A stretch of DNA of 64,000 bases from Pseudomonas simiae (GTDB lineage: Bacteria; Pseudomonadota; Gammaproteobacteria; Pseudomonadales; Pseudomonadaceae): positions 248,001 to 312,000 of the forward strand of contig NZ_FOKB01000008.1 in the NCBI RefSeq assembly GCF_900111895.1, in the 5' to 3' direction. A program made the position numbers and the translations under genes. Below are positions 32,728-42,448 of the stretch, one piece after another (positions within the stretch are counted from its first letter, which is position 1; each line of letters opens with the position of its first letter). The notes under the pieces were generated by a model. It searched no databases and was not told the origin of the DNA. It saw only the letters and a list, made by a program, of their open reading frames with translations.

Positions 32728-33495
32728 TCAAGTACTCAAATACCGTCCAATCAATGCTATGCCACTGGCAAGCACCAGCCAGGTCACCAACCGCACAAAC
32801 GCCTCGCGCGACATGCGCATCGTCAGCCTGCGCCCACACCACAGCCCCAGGGCCATCGCCGGCAACAGGCACAGCGCCAACATCAGCAGCGGCAGATCCG
32901 CATACACCCCGGCAACCAGGAACAGGCTCAGGCGCACCACCGTGCTGCAGCTGATCAGCGCGCTTTGCGTGGCACGCGCCGCGTCCTTGGGCAGGCGGCT
33001 GTTCAGGTAGATCGCATATAAAAAGCCACCACTGCCAAACAGCGCCCCAAACAACCCGCCAACCGTACCCATGGGAATCGACCAAGCGCTCGCGAGCTGC
33101 GTCGGTCGCGCTTTCACCGCCAAGCTGTAAATCGCGTAGGCACTGATAAACAGCCCCATCAATAGCAGCAATAGATCCGAGTGCAGATTGAGCAAAAACA
33201 CCACGCCGAGTGTGCAACCGATAGCCATGCACGGCAGCAAGCGCAGCAATTCCGGTTTGTTCACGTCCCGCCGCGATTGCAGCAAGTTGCCAAACGCCGC
33301 GACAAAATCCAGCAGCACCAGCAGTGGGATGATCTTCGACAGCGGCATAAACAGTATCAGGATCGGCCCCGCGACCAGCGCTGTGCCGAAACCGGCGATG
33401 CCAAACACGATGTAGGCCACCACCACACCCACGCCGATCACCAACCAATCCGCACCACCAAACGACCACTGACTCATCAGCTCAACCGGGCTCAT
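32728..33495 (-). CDS. TSUP (TauE/SafE) family sulfite/organosulfonate exporter-like permease
   Basis: A 255-residue inner-membrane protein with about eight hydrophobic segments in two repeats. It matches the TauE/SafE pattern: FGIAGFGTALVAGPI near residue 30, and GGLFGALFGSGGFLYAIYL at the repeat centre. Relatives move sulfite, sulfoacetate or other anions; the substrate here is unknown. The start MSPVELM at 33495 is preceded by AAGGAATTACCC, making it better than the ATG 10 codons further up. It is divergent from a LysR regulator that may control it. Confidence 0.85.
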   Translation of the reverse strand: MSPVELMSQWSFGGADWLVIGVGVVVAYIVFGIAGFGTALVAGPILILFMPLSKIIPLLVLLDFVAAFGNLLQSRRDVNKPELLRLLPCMAIGCTLGVVFLLNLHSDLLLLLMGLFISAYAIYSLAVKARPTQLASAWSIPMGTVGGLFGALFGSGGFLYAIYLNSRLPKDAARATQSALISCSTVVRLSLFLVAGVYADLPLLMLALCLLPAMALGLWCGRRLTMRMSREAFVRLVTWLVLASGIALIGRYLST

Positions 33496-33594
33496 GGGTA
33501 ATTCCTTATTAGAGATGGCCTTCACTTTAGCCAGCGGCCAGGGATGCGACTAATATCTTCAAAGCCCTCCACCCATCTCGAAAAGGCATGACGC

Positions 33595-34485
33595 GTGATA
33601 TCCACCCGCCAACTGCGTTACTTCGTCGAAATTGCCGACAGCGGCAGCTTCAGCGCCGCCGCCGAGCGCCTGTTTGTGGCGCAGTCAGCCTTGAGCCGGC
33701 AGATCAAAGAGCTCGAAACACAGTTGCAAACGCCACTGTTCGAGCGCACTGCACGCCAACCACGACTCACTGCGGCAGGTGAAGCGTTCTACCCGCGAGC
33801 ACGCAATCTGCTGAGCGAACTGCTCAAGGCCAGCGAGATGGCGACGCAGGTAGGTAATGGCGAACGGGGGACGCTGCGCCTGAGCCATTCGAGCACGGTG
33901 CCGATGAGCGGTCCATTGCTGCAGGGTATCAGCACCTGGCTGGAACGCTGCCCAGGGGTGTCGATGGATATCGTCAAACTGTCCTCCGAAGCGCAGCTGG
34001 AACAGATCGCTGACGGTCGCCTGGACGTTGGGCTATTGCGCCTGCCCGTGTTGCGCCAGCGCGAAGGCGTACGCGTCGTGCCTTTATATAGCGAGCAGCT
34101 GTTGCTGGCGGTGCCGCCGAATCACGCACTCGCGCGCAGCCATTCGCCTATCGCACTGGAGCAGTTGAAGGACGAAGCGTTCATCTCGATTCCCCATCCC
34201 CAGCGCGGCGGCTTGAGTTATCTGTCAGCCGAATTGTGCATGCGTGCAGGATTCTTCCCCAAGGCCGCACGGGTGATGTCACGCAAGACCACCCAATTGC
34301 AGTTGATCCAGGCCGGCTTCGGTATTGCCTTGTTACCAAAATCCATGCAGGACATCGCCCCCACCAACCTGCACTTTTTGCCCCTGGCCGACCCGAACTG
34401 CCTCAGCACCGTGGCCCTGGCCTGCGTACAGACGCCAAGCGCGCTGGTGGAGCAATTCTGCCAAACCTTGCACGAATGCCTATAA
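33595..34485 (+). CDS. LysR-family transcriptional regulator
   Basis: A 296-residue regulator. The N-terminal helix-turn-helix (about residues 1-60, SGSFSAAAERLFVAQSALSR) and the C-terminal substrate-binding fold show the LysR type (CynR/BenM-like group). It begins with GTG (MISTRQLRYFVEIA). It lies 100 bases from the divergent TSUP permease gene, the usual arrangement of a LysR protein and its target; the ligand is unknown. The xseA start is 10 bases after the stop, so xseA could be read through from here. Confidence 0.9.
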   Translation: MISTRQLRYFVEIADSGSFSAAAERLFVAQSALSRQIKELETQLQTPLFERTARQPRLTAAGEAFYPRARNLLSELLKASEMATQVGNGERGTLRLSHSSTVPMSGPLLQGISTWLERCPGVSMDIVKLSSEAQLEQIADGRLDVGLLRLPVLRQREGVRVVPLYSEQLLLAVPPNHALARSHSPIALEQLKDEAFISIPHPQRGGLSYLSAELCMRAGFFPKAARVMSRKTTQLQLIQAGFGIALLPKSMQDIAPTNLHFLPLADPNCLSTVALACVQTPSALVEQFCQTLHECL

Positions 34486-34495
34486 ACTGCCGCCC

Positions 34496-35875
34496 ATGAT
34501 TAAAGATCCTTTTGCCCGCCTGGGCCTGGACCGCGAAGTCCTGACTGTCAGCCAGCTCAACGGCCGTGCGCGGGTGTTGCTGGAAGACGTGTTCACCAAT
34601 ATCTGGGTCGAAGGCGAGATCTCCAACCTTGCCCGCCCGGCCTCTGGTCATGTGTATTTCACCCTCAAGGACAGCGGCGCGCAGGTGCGTTGCGCGCTGT
34701 TTCGCAACAACGCCGCGCGGGTGCGTCAGGCGTTGAAAGATGGCCTGGCAGTGAAGGTGCGCGGCAAGGTTTCGCTGTTCGAGGGCCGGGGTGATTACCA
34801 GCTGATCCTGGATACCGTGGAGCCCGCCGGTGATGGAGCATTGCGCCTGGCGTTCGATGCGCTGAAGGAAAAACTCAGCGCCGAAGGCTTGTTCAGCGCC
34901 GAACGCAAAGTGCCGTTGCCGGCGCACCCTCGGCGCATTGGCATCATCAGTTCGCCGACTGGCGCGGTAATCCGCGACATCATCAGTGTGTTCCGGCGTC
35001 GCGCACCCAACATTGAACTGACGCTGATCCCGACCGCCGTGCAAGGCCGCGAAGCGATCCCGCAAATTGTGCGCGCATTGAAACTGGCAGATGCGCGTGG
35101 CTTCGATGCGCTGATCCTGGCCCGGGGCGGTGGTTCGCTGGAAGACCTCTGGTGTTTCAACGAAGAAGCTGTGGCCCGTGCGGTGGACGCTTGCGTCACG
35201 CCAATCGTCAGCGCTGTCGGGCATGAGACCGATGTGTCCATCAGCGATTTCGTGGCCGACGTGCGCGCCCCGACGCCCTCCGCTGCAGCGGAATTGCTCG
35301 CGCCGGACGCCAGCCATCTGGTGCGCCAAGTCGAGAACCTGCATCGCCGCCTGGTGATGCTGATGCGCAACCGCCTGAGCCACGACCGCCTGCGCCTGGA
35401 GGGCATGGCGCGACGTTTGCGTCACCCTGGCGAGCGCCTGCGCCAGCAAGCCCAGCGCCTGGATGATCTGGACATGCGCCTGCGCCGAGCTTTCGAGCGC
35501 AGCCTCAATACCCGCCGTGAGCGCCTGATCCGCCTGGAAACCCGCCTCGCCGGCCAACACCCTGGCAGGCAACTTGCGCTGCTGCGCCAACGCCTGGACA
35601 GCCTCGCCGAACGCCTGCCCCGCGCCATGCGCGAAGGCCTCAAGGCGCGGCGCCTGCAGCTGCAAAGCCAGATGCAGACGCTGCACGTGGTCAGCCCGCT
35701 GGCGACCCTGGGCCGTGGTTACAGCATCCTGCTGGACGAACGCGGCCAGGCCATTCGCAATGCCGCCCAAACCCACACCGGCCAGCGCCTCACCGCACGT
35801 CTCGGTGAGGGCCAATTGCAAGTGCGGGTGGAAGACAACCACCTGACACCCGTCACCCTTTCGTTATTGGACTAA
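34496..35875 (+). CDS. xseA: Exodeoxyribonuclease VII large subunit
   Basis: A 459-residue large subunit of ExoVII, which degrades single-stranded DNA in recombination and repair. The N-terminal OB-fold (VSQLNGRARVLLEDVF, WVEGEISNLARP) and the catalytic region (ISSPTGAVIRDI, ARGGGSLEDLW, VGHETDVSISDF) are clear, followed by a coiled-coil region rich in Arg. The start MIKDPFARLGL is favoured over an upstream frame inside the LysR gene. The small subunit XseB is not in the window. It ends 3 bases before the M23 peptidase gene. Confidence 0.95.
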   Translation: MIKDPFARLGLDREVLTVSQLNGRARVLLEDVFTNIWVEGEISNLARPASGHVYFTLKDSGAQVRCALFRNNAARVRQALKDGLAVKVRGKVSLFEGRGDYQLILDTVEPAGDGALRLAFDALKEKLSAEGLFSAERKVPLPAHPRRIGIISSPTGAVIRDIISVFRRRAPNIELTLIPTAVQGREAIPQIVRALKLADARGFDALILARGGGSLEDLWCFNEEAVARAVDACVTPIVSAVGHETDVSISDFVADVRAPTPSAAAELLAPDASHLVRQVENLHRRLVMLMRNRLSHDRLRLEGMARRLRHPGERLRQQAQRLDDLDMRLRRAFERSLNTRRERLIRLETRLAGQHPGRQLALLRQRLDSLAERLPRAMREGLKARRLQLQSQMQTLHVVSPLATLGRGYSILLDERGQAIRNAAQTHTGQRLTARLGEGQLQVRVEDNHLTPVTLSLLD

Positions 35876-35878
35876 CTG

Positions 35879-36700
35879 ATGCCACGTCTCTTTAGTGTGT
35901 TGATGCTGCTGTGCCTTGCCTTTAATGCTCATGCCGATAGCTACATCATCCGCACCTTGAACAAGCCGGTGCCGGGTGGGGTTGCCGTGGTCGAACTGGG
36001 CCCTTCCGCCGCTGCGCCCAAAGCCACGTACCAGGGCAAGCCGGTGTTGGTGGTGAAGGAGGCGGACAACTGGCTGGCGATTGTCGGCATTCCGTTGACG
36101 GTCAAGCCCGGCAATGAACGTATCACCAGCGGCGGGCGCAACCTGCCGTTTATCGTCGGCTACAAGAAGTACCCCGAACAGCGCATCACCCTGAAAAACA
36201 AAAGCCAGGTGAATCCCGACCCGGCGCAGCTCAAGCGCATCGAGGCGGAACTGGCGGTGCAGATCAAGGCTTACCGCAGTTTCAGCCCGAACCTGCCGAG
36301 CAACCTGGTGTTGGACAAACCCGTAAACGGGCCACTGTCGAGCAAGTTTGGCGTGCGGCGGTTCTTCAACGGTGAGGAGCGCAACCCCCATTCAGGCCTG
36401 GACTTTGCCGTGCCGGCCGGTACACCGATCAAGACGCCGGCCAACGGTAAAGTGATTCTGGTGGGCAACTACTTCTTCAACGGCAATACCGTGTTCGTCG
36501 ACCACGGACAGGGCTTTATCAGCATGTTCTGCCACATGTCGAAGATCGACGTGAAAGTCGGTGATCAGCTCACGCGTGGCACGGTGGTTGGCAAAGTCGG
36601 CGCCACGGGCCGCGCGACCGGGCCGCATATGCACTGGAACATCAGCCTGAACGATGCACGGGTCGACCCGGCGATCTTTATCGGCGCGTTCCAGCCCTGA
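35879..36700 (+). CDS. M23-family peptidase (LytM-type peptidoglycan hydrolase)
   Basis: A 273-residue periplasmic protein with a signal peptide (MPRLFSVLMLLCLAFNAHA). The C-terminal M23 domain (about residues 150-270) has the zinc-ligand motif HSGLDFAVPAG and the GPHMHW motif. M23 enzymes cut peptide bridges of peptidoglycan; the catalytic residues look complete, so it could be active rather than a NlpD/EnvC-type activator. It starts 3 bases after xseA and is followed by a strong stem-loop. Confidence 0.92.
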   Translation: MPRLFSVLMLLCLAFNAHADSYIIRTLNKPVPGGVAVVELGPSAAAPKATYQGKPVLVVKEADNWLAIVGIPLTVKPGNERITSGGRNLPFIVGYKKYPEQRITLKNKSQVNPDPAQLKRIEAELAVQIKAYRSFSPNLPSNLVLDKPVNGPLSSKFGVRRFFNGEERNPHSGLDFAVPAGTPIKTPANGKVILVGNYFFNGNTVFVDHGQGFISMFCHMSKIDVKVGDQLTRGTVVGKVGATGRATGPHMHWNISLNDARVDPAIFIGAFQP

Positions 36701-36708
36701 AATGCTCG

Positions 36709-36736
36709 ATTGCGCGCCTGATAATGGGCGCGCAAT
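36709..36736 (+). terminator. Terminator after the M23 gene
   Basis: ATTGCGCGCC and GGCGCGCAAT form a perfect 10-bp stem with a 7-8 base loop. It is followed by TAAAACC rather than a long T-run, so strength is moderate. Confidence 0.65.
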
Positions 36737-37023
36737 TAAAACCAGCCCTCGACACATCTTCAGGCACAAAATCTCGTTTCCTACGTAGATAACAGAACTT
36801 CTCTCAATTTTTCGCGACTGCTTGCCATCTTTCACCCCGGCGGTTAGGGTTGAGCTTATGAAAACCTCTCACACCCTCATTCAGCTCCGCCAGCACCGCA
36901 GTTTGTGCCTCGTCAGCGCACGACTGCCAGGCTGAATCGATCTGCCTCGCCTCTAAAAAGCATCCCAAAAACAGTTCCACGGCAGGCCGCCTTTTCTCGG
37001 CCCCTACAACAAAGGATTTCCCG
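36737..37023 (+). promoter_or_regulatory. leuA leader region
   Basis: A long untranslated region precedes leuA. It holds a 25-codon open frame (36858-36935) and downstream possible stems: GGCCG/CGGCC at 36985-37002, plus CTGCC/GGCAG alternatives. No T-run follows, so classical transcription attenuation is not proven. Control of leuA by leucine through translation of the leader is a hypothesis. Confidence 0.5.
36858..36935 (+). CDS. Candidate leuA leader peptide
   Basis: A 25-residue frame beginning [10 protein letters not shown], with five Leu codons (CTC, CTC, TTG, CTC, CTG), of which two are close together in SLCLV. It starts with ATG after GGGTTGAGCTT, a weak ribosome site, and ends 88 bases before the leuA ATG. 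Position and leucine content (20%) fit a leader peptide for a leucine biosynthesis gene. The Leu codons are not a solid run as in E. coli leuL, so the case is moderate. Confidence 0.45.
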   Translation: MKTSHTLIQLRQHRSLCLVSARLPG

Positions 37024-38703
37024 ATGAGCATGCTCAAAGACCCGTCTTCGAAGTACCGCGCGTTCCCGACCATCGACATCCCGGACCGCACCTGGCCGTC
37101 GAAGACCATCACTGAAGCGCCGATCTGGTGCAGCTCCGACCTGCGTGATGGCAACCAGTCACTGATCGAGCCAATGGATGCGGTGAAAAAACTGCGTTTC
37201 TGGAAGACCCTGGTCGCCGTCGGCGTGAAGGAAATCGAAGCCTCGTTCCCGGCCGCCTCGCAAACCGACTTCGACTTCGTACGCACCCTGATCGAAGACA
37301 ACCACATCCCCGAGGACACCACCATTCAGGTGCTGACCCAGGGCCGTGAAGACTTGATCGCACGTACCTTCGAATCCCTGCGCGGTGCCAAGAAAGCCAT
37401 CGTGCACTTGTACAACGCCACGTCGCCGTCCTTCCGCCGCATCGTGTTCAACCAGGACAAGGAAGGCATCAAGGCCATCGCGGTCAACGCCGCCAAGCTG
37501 TTCGTCAAGTACGCCGCTCAGCAGCCGGAAACCCAGTGGACCTTTGAATACTCCCCGGAGACCTTCAGCGCTACCGAGCTGGAGTTCGCCAAGGAAGTGT
37601 GTGACGCGGTGATCGAGGTGTGGAACCCGACGCCTGAGCACAAGATGATCCTCAACCTGCCGGCCACCGTGGAATGCGCCACGCCGAACATCTATGCCGA
37701 CCAGATCGAGTGGTTCGGTCGTCATATCAACCGTCGTGACAGCGTGATCATCAGCCTGCACACCCACAACGACCGTGGCACCGGCGTGGCCGCCACCGAG
37801 CTGGGCCTGATGGCCGGCGCCGACCGAGTCGAAGGCTGCCTGTTCGGCAACGGCGAGCGTACCGGTAACGTCGACCTGGTCACCGTGGCCCTGAACATGT
37901 ACACCCAGGGCCTCGACCCGCAACTGGACTTCTCCGACATCGACGGCGTGCGCAAGGTCGTCGAGGAGTGCAATCAGATTCAGGTGCACCCACGTCACCC
38001 CTACGTCGGTGATCTGGTGCACACCGCCTTCTCCGGCTCTCACCAGGACGCGATCCGCAAGGGCTTTTCCCAGCAGAAAGACGATGCGCTGTGGGAAGTG
38101 CCGTACTTGCCGATCGATCCAGCCGACATTGGCCGCAGCTACGAGGCGGTGATTCGTGTGAACAGCCAGTCGGGCAAAGGCGGCATCGCCTACCTGCTGG
38201 AGCAGGAATACGACATCAGCTTGCCGCGTCGCATGCAGATCGAGTTCAGCCAAGTGGTACAGGCCGAAACCGACCGCGTGGGCCTGGAGATGACAGCGCC
38301 GCAGATCTACGCCTTGCTGCAGCGTGAGTACCTGCAAGCCAATACGCCGTACGCACTGGTCAGCCATCGCCTGCAGGAAGAAAACGGCAACAGCTTTGTC
38401 GAGGTGGAAGTCTCCGGCAAGGGCCAGGGCGAAACCAACCTGCACTGGAAAGGCAAAGGCAATGGCGCGCTGGAAGCGCTCGTGGCGGGCCTGCCGATTG
38501 GTGTGGAGATCATGGATTACAACGAACATGCGATCGGTGCGGGCACCAATGCTAAAGCGGCGGCCTACATCGAGCTGCGCGTGAACGGTGAGCGTCCGGT
38601 GCATGGTGTGGGTATTGATGAGAACATCACCACCGCCAGCTTCAAGGCGCTGTTCAGTGCGCTGAATCGCTCGTTGAGCCAGCAGGAAGCCAAGGCGGCG
38701 TAA
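37024..38703 (+). CDS. leuA: 2-isopropylmalate synthase
   Basis: A 559-residue enzyme condensing acetyl-CoA with 2-oxoisovalerate, the first committed step of leucine synthesis. It is the longer type-2 IPMS. Catalytic motifs [12 protein letters not shown] near residue 40 and [10 protein letters not shown] are visible, and the C-terminal leucine-binding allosteric domain is present (about residues 430-550). It begins [14 protein letters not shown] with a clear AAAGGA site upstream. It stands alone behind a long leader; leucine feedback is expected from the regulatory domain. Confidence 0.96.
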   Translation: MSMLKDPSSKYRAFPTIDIPDRTWPSKTITEAPIWCSSDLRDGNQSLIEPMDAVKKLRFWKTLVAVGVKEIEASFPAASQTDFDFVRTLIEDNHIPEDTTIQVLTQGREDLIARTFESLRGAKKAIVHLYNATSPSFRRIVFNQDKEGIKAIAVNAAKLFVKYAAQQPETQWTFEYSPETFSATELEFAKEVCDAVIEVWNPTPEHKMILNLPATVECATPNIYADQIEWFGRHINRRDSVIISLHTHNDRGTGVAATELGLMAGADRVEGCLFGNGERTGNVDLVTVALNMYTQGLDPQLDFSDIDGVRKVVEECNQIQVHPRHPYVGDLVHTAFSGSHQDAIRKGFSQQKDDALWEVPYLPIDPADIGRSYEAVIRVNSQSGKGGIAYLLEQEYDISLPRRMQIEFSQVVQAETDRVGLEMTAPQIYALLQREYLQANTPYALVSHRLQEENGNSFVEVEVSGKGQGETNLHWKGKGNGALEALVAGLPIGVEIMDYNEHAIGAGTNAKAAAYIELRVNGERPVHGVGIDENITTASFKALFSALNRSLSQQEAKAA

Positions 38704-38720
38704 CTGGCTGCTGAAATATG

Positions 38721-38757
38721 AAAGGCCTCTGGGTGAGAATCCAGGGGCCTTTTTTGC
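38721..38757 (+). terminator. leuA terminator
   Basis: Stem GGCCTCTGG/CCAGGGGCC (with a small mismatch) followed by a run of T, 18 bases after the leuA stop. Confidence 0.9.
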
Positions 38758-38786
38758 TTTGGGTTGTGGGTGATGCTGATGGCCTC

Positions 38787-38870
38787 TTCGCGAGCAAGCC
38801 CGCTCCCACATTTTGACCGTATTCCTACAGGATAAACGCGGTCAAGTGTGGGAGCGGGCTTGCTCGCGAA
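38787..38870. repeat. Paired inverted REP element (REPIN), GCGGGCTTGCTCGC type
   Basis: The arms TTCGCGAGCAAGCCCGCTCC and its mirror image are separated by a 38-base spacer that has its own GACCG/CGGTC inversion. It lies between the convergent leuA and omega-amidase genes, the same kind as at 18396 and 21372. Confidence 0.88.
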
Positions 38871-38879
38871 GGCGGTGCT

Positions 38880-39671
38880 TCAGACAAACTGAAAAGTATC
38901 GGCGTCCAAGTTCGCGGGAAACCGCGTGCGGTAAGCCGCCAATTCCGCCGCATCCAGGTTCACTTGGAACACCCCGTCCGCCTCCCCCGCACTGAGCAAG
39001 GTCTCACCCTGGAAGTCGAGCACCTGACTGTCCCCGGTGTAGGCAAAGCCTTTGCCATCCGTGCCCACACGGTTCACCGCCGCCACGTAGCACAGGTTCT
39101 CGATGGCCCGCGCCGGCAGCAGCCGGTTCCAGTGTGAACGCCGCGCACCCGGCCAGTTGGCGGTGTACAGCAGCAGGTCAGTGTCCTGAGCGTCGCGACT
39201 CCACACCGGAAAGCGCAGGTCGTAGCAGATCAACGGGCGAATACGCCAGCCCTTCAATTCGAACTGCACCTGGCGTTCGCCGGGGGTGTAATGATTGTGT
39301 TCACCGGCCATGCGGAACAGATGGCGCTTGTCGTAATGCAGCACCTCGCCATCCGGACGCGCCCATAACAAGCGGTTGCGGTGGCTGCCGTCCGCGGCCT
39401 GGATGATCACACTGCCGGTGATCACCGCGTTGTACTTCGCCGCCTGGGCCTGGAGCCAATGATGGGTCGGGCCGTACTCAGGCTCCGCGAGGGTTTGTGA
39501 CTCCATCGAGAAGCCGGTGGTGAACATCTCCGGCAGCACAATCAGGTCGGCGCCTTGGGCTTGTTCAAGCAGCAGCTCGAAGTGTTCAAGGTTGGCTTGG
39601 CGGTCATGCCAGGCCAGGTTGGTCTGGACCAGGGCGATGTTCAGGTTCGGCAGTGCACTCAGATCACGCAT
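38880..39671 (-). CDS. Omega-amidase (Nit2/YafV type)
   Basis: A 263-residue carbon-nitrogen hydrolase. The triad is Glu in VLPEMFTTGF, Lys in HYDKRHLF and Cys in ICYDLRFP. YafV-type proteins hydrolyse 2-oxosuccinamate and 2-oxoglutaramate, the keto acids left by glutamine transamination. Its start overlaps the upstream aminotransferase gene by 13 bases, so the two proteins are made together, in line with methionine-salvage transamination coupling known in bacteria. The start MRDLSALPN is favoured over a longer frame inside the neighbour. Confidence 0.87.
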   Translation of the reverse strand: MRDLSALPNLNIALVQTNLAWHDRQANLEHFELLLEQAQGADLIVLPEMFTTGFSMESQTLAEPEYGPTHHWLQAQAAKYNAVITGSVIIQAADGSHRNRLLWARPDGEVLHYDKRHLFRMAGEHNHYTPGERQVQFELKGWRIRPLICYDLRFPVWSRDAQDTDLLLYTANWPGARRSHWNRLLPARAIENLCYVAAVNRVGTDGKGFAYTGDSQVLDFQGETLLSAGEADGVFQVNLDAAELAAYRTRFPANLDADTFQFV

Positions 39672-40807
39672 AGTTTTTCCGCCGCTTGGCGCAGCGTTTC
39701 CTCGCGTTTGGCAAAGCACAGGCGCACCAGGCGCTGGCCTTGGGGTGGGGTCTGGTAGAACACCGAGACCGGGATCGTCGCCACGCCGTGTTCGCGGGTC
39801 ATCCACAGGGACATGGCGACGTCATCCAGGTCCGGGCGGATCTGTGAGTAATCCACCAGTTGGAAGTAGGTTCCTGTCACTCGGGTAAAGCTGAAACGGG
39901 ACGCTGCCAACAGGTCGCAGAACAGGTCACGCTTGGCCTGGTAGAAAGCCGGGAGTTCCTCGACATGTTCAGGGTGTTCAGCCATGAAGTCGGCCAGCGC
40001 GTATTGCAGGGGGGTCACACCGCAGAAATTGACGTATTGGTGCACCTTGCGCAGTTCGGCGGTGAGGGCTGGCGGCGCGACCACATAGCCGGTTTTCCAA
40101 CCGGTGACGTGGTAAGTCTTGCCGAAAGAGCTGACCACGAACGCACGTGGGTAGAGTTCTTCGTGCGCCAACACGCTGACATGAGCCACGCCGTCAAATA
40201 CCAGGTGTTCGTAGACTTCATCGCTGACCAGGTAGATGTCGCGGTCACGGATCAATTCGGCCAACTGGTCCAGCTCAGCGCGGCTGATCAAGGCACCTGT
40301 CGGGTTGTGAGGGTTATTGAGAATGATCATGCGCGTGCGCGGAGACAGCGCCGCCTTTATTTTCTCGAAGTCGAGGGCAAAGCCGCTCAGGCTCAGTTGC
40401 ACATGCACGCAGCGACCACCGGCCAGCTCCACTGAAGGCTCATAGCTGTCGTAGCTGGGGTCGAACACGATCACTTCATCGCCATTACGAATCACCGCCT
40501 GGATCGCGCAGAAGATTGCCTCGGTGGCGCCAGGGGTGATGGTCACTTCACTGTCGGCATCGACCGTGGCCCCGTAACTGCGGGCGATCTTGGCGGCCAC
40601 TTGCTGCCGCAGCACCGGCAGGCCGGTCATTGGCGCATATTGGTTATGCCCAAGGGCGATATGCTTGCCCACCGCGTCGAGCAAACCCTGGGGGCCATTG
40701 AAGTCCGGGAAGCCTTGGGACAGGTTGAGCGCGCCGGTTTCGGCAGCGAGTTGCGACATGGTGGTGAAAATAGTCGTGCCGACATTCGGCAGCTTGCTGG
40801 TGATCAT
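39659..40807 (-). CDS. PLP-dependent aminotransferase (methionine/glutamine transaminase type)
   Basis: A 382-residue fold-type I aminotransferase. The PLP lysine is in SFGKTYHVTGWKTGY and the phosphate/pyridoxal site in NNPHNPTG. Its relation to E. coli YbdL and its pairing with an omega-amidase suggest transfer of the amino group from glutamine (or methionine) to 4-methylthio-2-oxobutyrate in methionine salvage. It is the first gene of the two-gene unit, transcribed toward the amidase. Substrate use is inferred from context. Confidence 0.9.
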   Translation of the reverse strand: MITSKLPNVGTTIFTTMSQLAAETGALNLSQGFPDFNGPQGLLDAVGKHIALGHNQYAPMTGLPVLRQQVAAKIARSYGATVDADSEVTITPGATEAIFCAIQAVIRNGDEVIVFDPSYDSYEPSVELAGGRCVHVQLSLSGFALDFEKIKAALSPRTRMIILNNPHNPTGALISRAELDQLAELIRDRDIYLVSDEVYEHLVFDGVAHVSVLAHEELYPRAFVVSSFGKTYHVTGWKTGYVVAPPALTAELRKVHQYVNFCGVTPLQYALADFMAEHPEHVEELPAFYQAKRDLFCDLLAASRFSFTRVTGTYFQLVDYSQIRPDLDDVAMSLWMTREHGVATIPVSVFYQTPPQGQRLVRLCFAKREETLRQAAEKLCVI

Positions 40808-40882
40808 CGGAAGCCCCTGCAGGTGAGCCCCAAGTTTTAAGCTGCCGACCGCATCGGGTCAAGGCACAAACCGTCGCGCACA

Positions 40883-40909
40883 AAAAAGGGCTCATCAAGA
40901 GCCCTTTTT
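40883..40909 (-). terminator. der terminator
   Basis: Perfect stem AAAAAGGGCTC/GAGCCCTTTTT with loop ATCAA, 12 bases past the der stop on the minus strand. T-runs on both sides suggest bidirectional action. Confidence 0.92.
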
Positions 40910-40921
40910 GCGAGGTCGGAA

Positions 40922-42391
40922 TCAGCGCTTGTCGCGGCGCTTCTTGTCGGCCTTTTTGTGGTGAGTCATCAAACGACGCTTCTTGTTCACCTGACGGTCA
41001 GTCAGTGTGTTCTTGTTGCCTTCGTATGGGTTCTCGCCACCCTTGAACTCGATACGGATCGGCGTACCGACCAGTTTCAAGACACGGCGGTAGGTGTTTT
41101 CCAGGTAACGCACATAGGACTTCGGCACCTTCTCGATCTGGTTACCGTGGATCACGATAATCGGCGGGTTGGCACCACCCAAGTGGGCGTAACGCAGTTT
41201 GATCCGGCGGTTGTTGACCATCGGCGGCGCGTGCTCGCCAACGGCATCTTCCAGGATCTGGGTCAGGCGGTTGGTCGGCCAGCGGGTGACGGCAGACTTG
41301 AACGAGTTCTGTACGGACGCGTAGAGGTTGCCCACACCGGTGCCGTGCAGTGCCGAGATAAAGTGGATATCGGCGAACTCGACGAAGAACAACCGACGCT
41401 GCAGCTCAATCTTGACGAAATCGCGCTCGCTCGGCGTCATGCCGTCCCACTTGTTGATCGCGATCACCAGTGCCCGACCGGCCTCCAGGGCGAAGCCCAG
41501 CAGGTTGAGGTCGTGGTCCACCACGCCTTCGCGGGCGTCCATCACGAAGATCACCACGTTGGCGTCTTTGATCGCTTGCAGGGTTTTCACCACCGAGAAC
41601 TTTTCAACTTCCTCGTGGATCTTGCCGCGCTTGCGCACACCGGCGGTGTCGATCAGCGTGTACTTTTCCTCGTTACGTTCGAACGGGATGTAGATGCTGT
41701 CGCGGGTGGTGCCGGGTTGGTCGTAGACGATGACCCGGTCTTCACCGAGCATACGGTTGACCAGCGTGGACTTACCAACGTTTGGACGGCCGATGATGGC
41801 GATCTTGATACCGTCTTTTTCACTCGGGCCTGGAATGCGCTTGGCTTCCTCACCTTCGGCGACGATCTCTTCCTCACCCTCTTCTTCCTCGGCGTTATCC
41901 TTCGGAAAGCTGCTGAGGGCAATTTCCAACATCTGGGTAATGCCACGACCGTGGGCACCGGCGATCGGGATCGCATCGCCCAGGCCCATCGGGCTGAATT
42001 CGGCACGGGCCAGTTCAGGATCGATGTTGTCGATCTTGTTGGCGACCACGTAGGAACGCTTGTTGCGCTTGCGCAGGTGCTCGCCAATCATCTGGTCGGC
42101 GGCGGTATAGCCTGCACGGGCGTCCACCAGGAACAACACGACATCGGCTTCTTCAATGGCCAGCAGCGACTGCTCGGCCATCTTTTCGTCCATGCCATGC
42201 TCATCACCGGAGATACCACCGGTGTCGACAATAATGTAGGAGCGCCCTTGCCACTTTGCCTCACCGTATTGGCGATCACGGGTCAGACCGGACAAGTCGC
42301 CGACGATGGCGTCGCGAGTCCTGGTCAGGCGGTTGAACAAGGTGGACTTGCCGACGTTAGGTCGGCCCACCAGGGCGATTACGGGAACCAT
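40922..42391 (-). CDS. der: Ribosome-assembly GTPase Der (EngA)
   Basis: A 489-residue essential GTPase with two tandem G domains and a C-terminal KH-like domain, acting in 50S ribosome assembly. Two GRPNVGKST loops are seen, one at the N-terminus and one after an acidic linker ([11 protein letters not shown]) at about residues 165-180. The start [12 protein letters not shown] is chosen over a 4-residue longer frame. It is the last gene of the ndk-to-der run, separated from bamB by a terminator-like stem. Confidence 0.96.
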   Translation of the reverse strand: MVPVIALVGRPNVGKSTLFNRLTRTRDAIVGDLSGLTRDRQYGEAKWQGRSYIIVDTGGISGDEHGMDEKMAEQSLLAIEEADVVLFLVDARAGYTAADQMIGEHLRKRNKRSYVVANKIDNIDPELARAEFSPMGLGDAIPIAGAHGRGITQMLEIALSSFPKDNAEEEEGEEEIVAEGEEAKRIPGPSEKDGIKIAIIGRPNVGKSTLVNRMLGEDRVIVYDQPGTTRDSIYIPFERNEEKYTLIDTAGVRKRGKIHEEVEKFSVVKTLQAIKDANVVIFVMDAREGVVDHDLNLLGFALEAGRALVIAINKWDGMTPSERDFVKIELQRRLFFVEFADIHFISALHGTGVGNLYASVQNSFKSAVTRWPTNRLTQILEDAVGEHAPPMVNNRRIKLRYAHLGGANPPIIVIHGNQIEKVPKSYVRYLENTYRRVLKLVGTPIRIEFKGGENPYEGNKNTLTDRQVNKKRRLMTHHKKADKKRRDKR

Positions 42392-42413
42392 GCGGCTCTC
42401 CACTTCGTTATTT

Positions 42414-42448
42414 CAGAAAATACAAAAGCCGCTGCAAGGCAGCGGCTG
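42414..42448 (-). terminator. Terminator-like stem between bamB and der
   Basis: Minus-strand stem AGCCGCTGC/GCAGCGGCT followed by TTTTGTATTTT. It would end or weaken transcripts from bamB before der, and der may also have its own promoter in or near bamB. A further GC-rich hairpin (GCCCCGC/GCGGGGC) lies at about 42480-42500. Confidence 0.75.
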
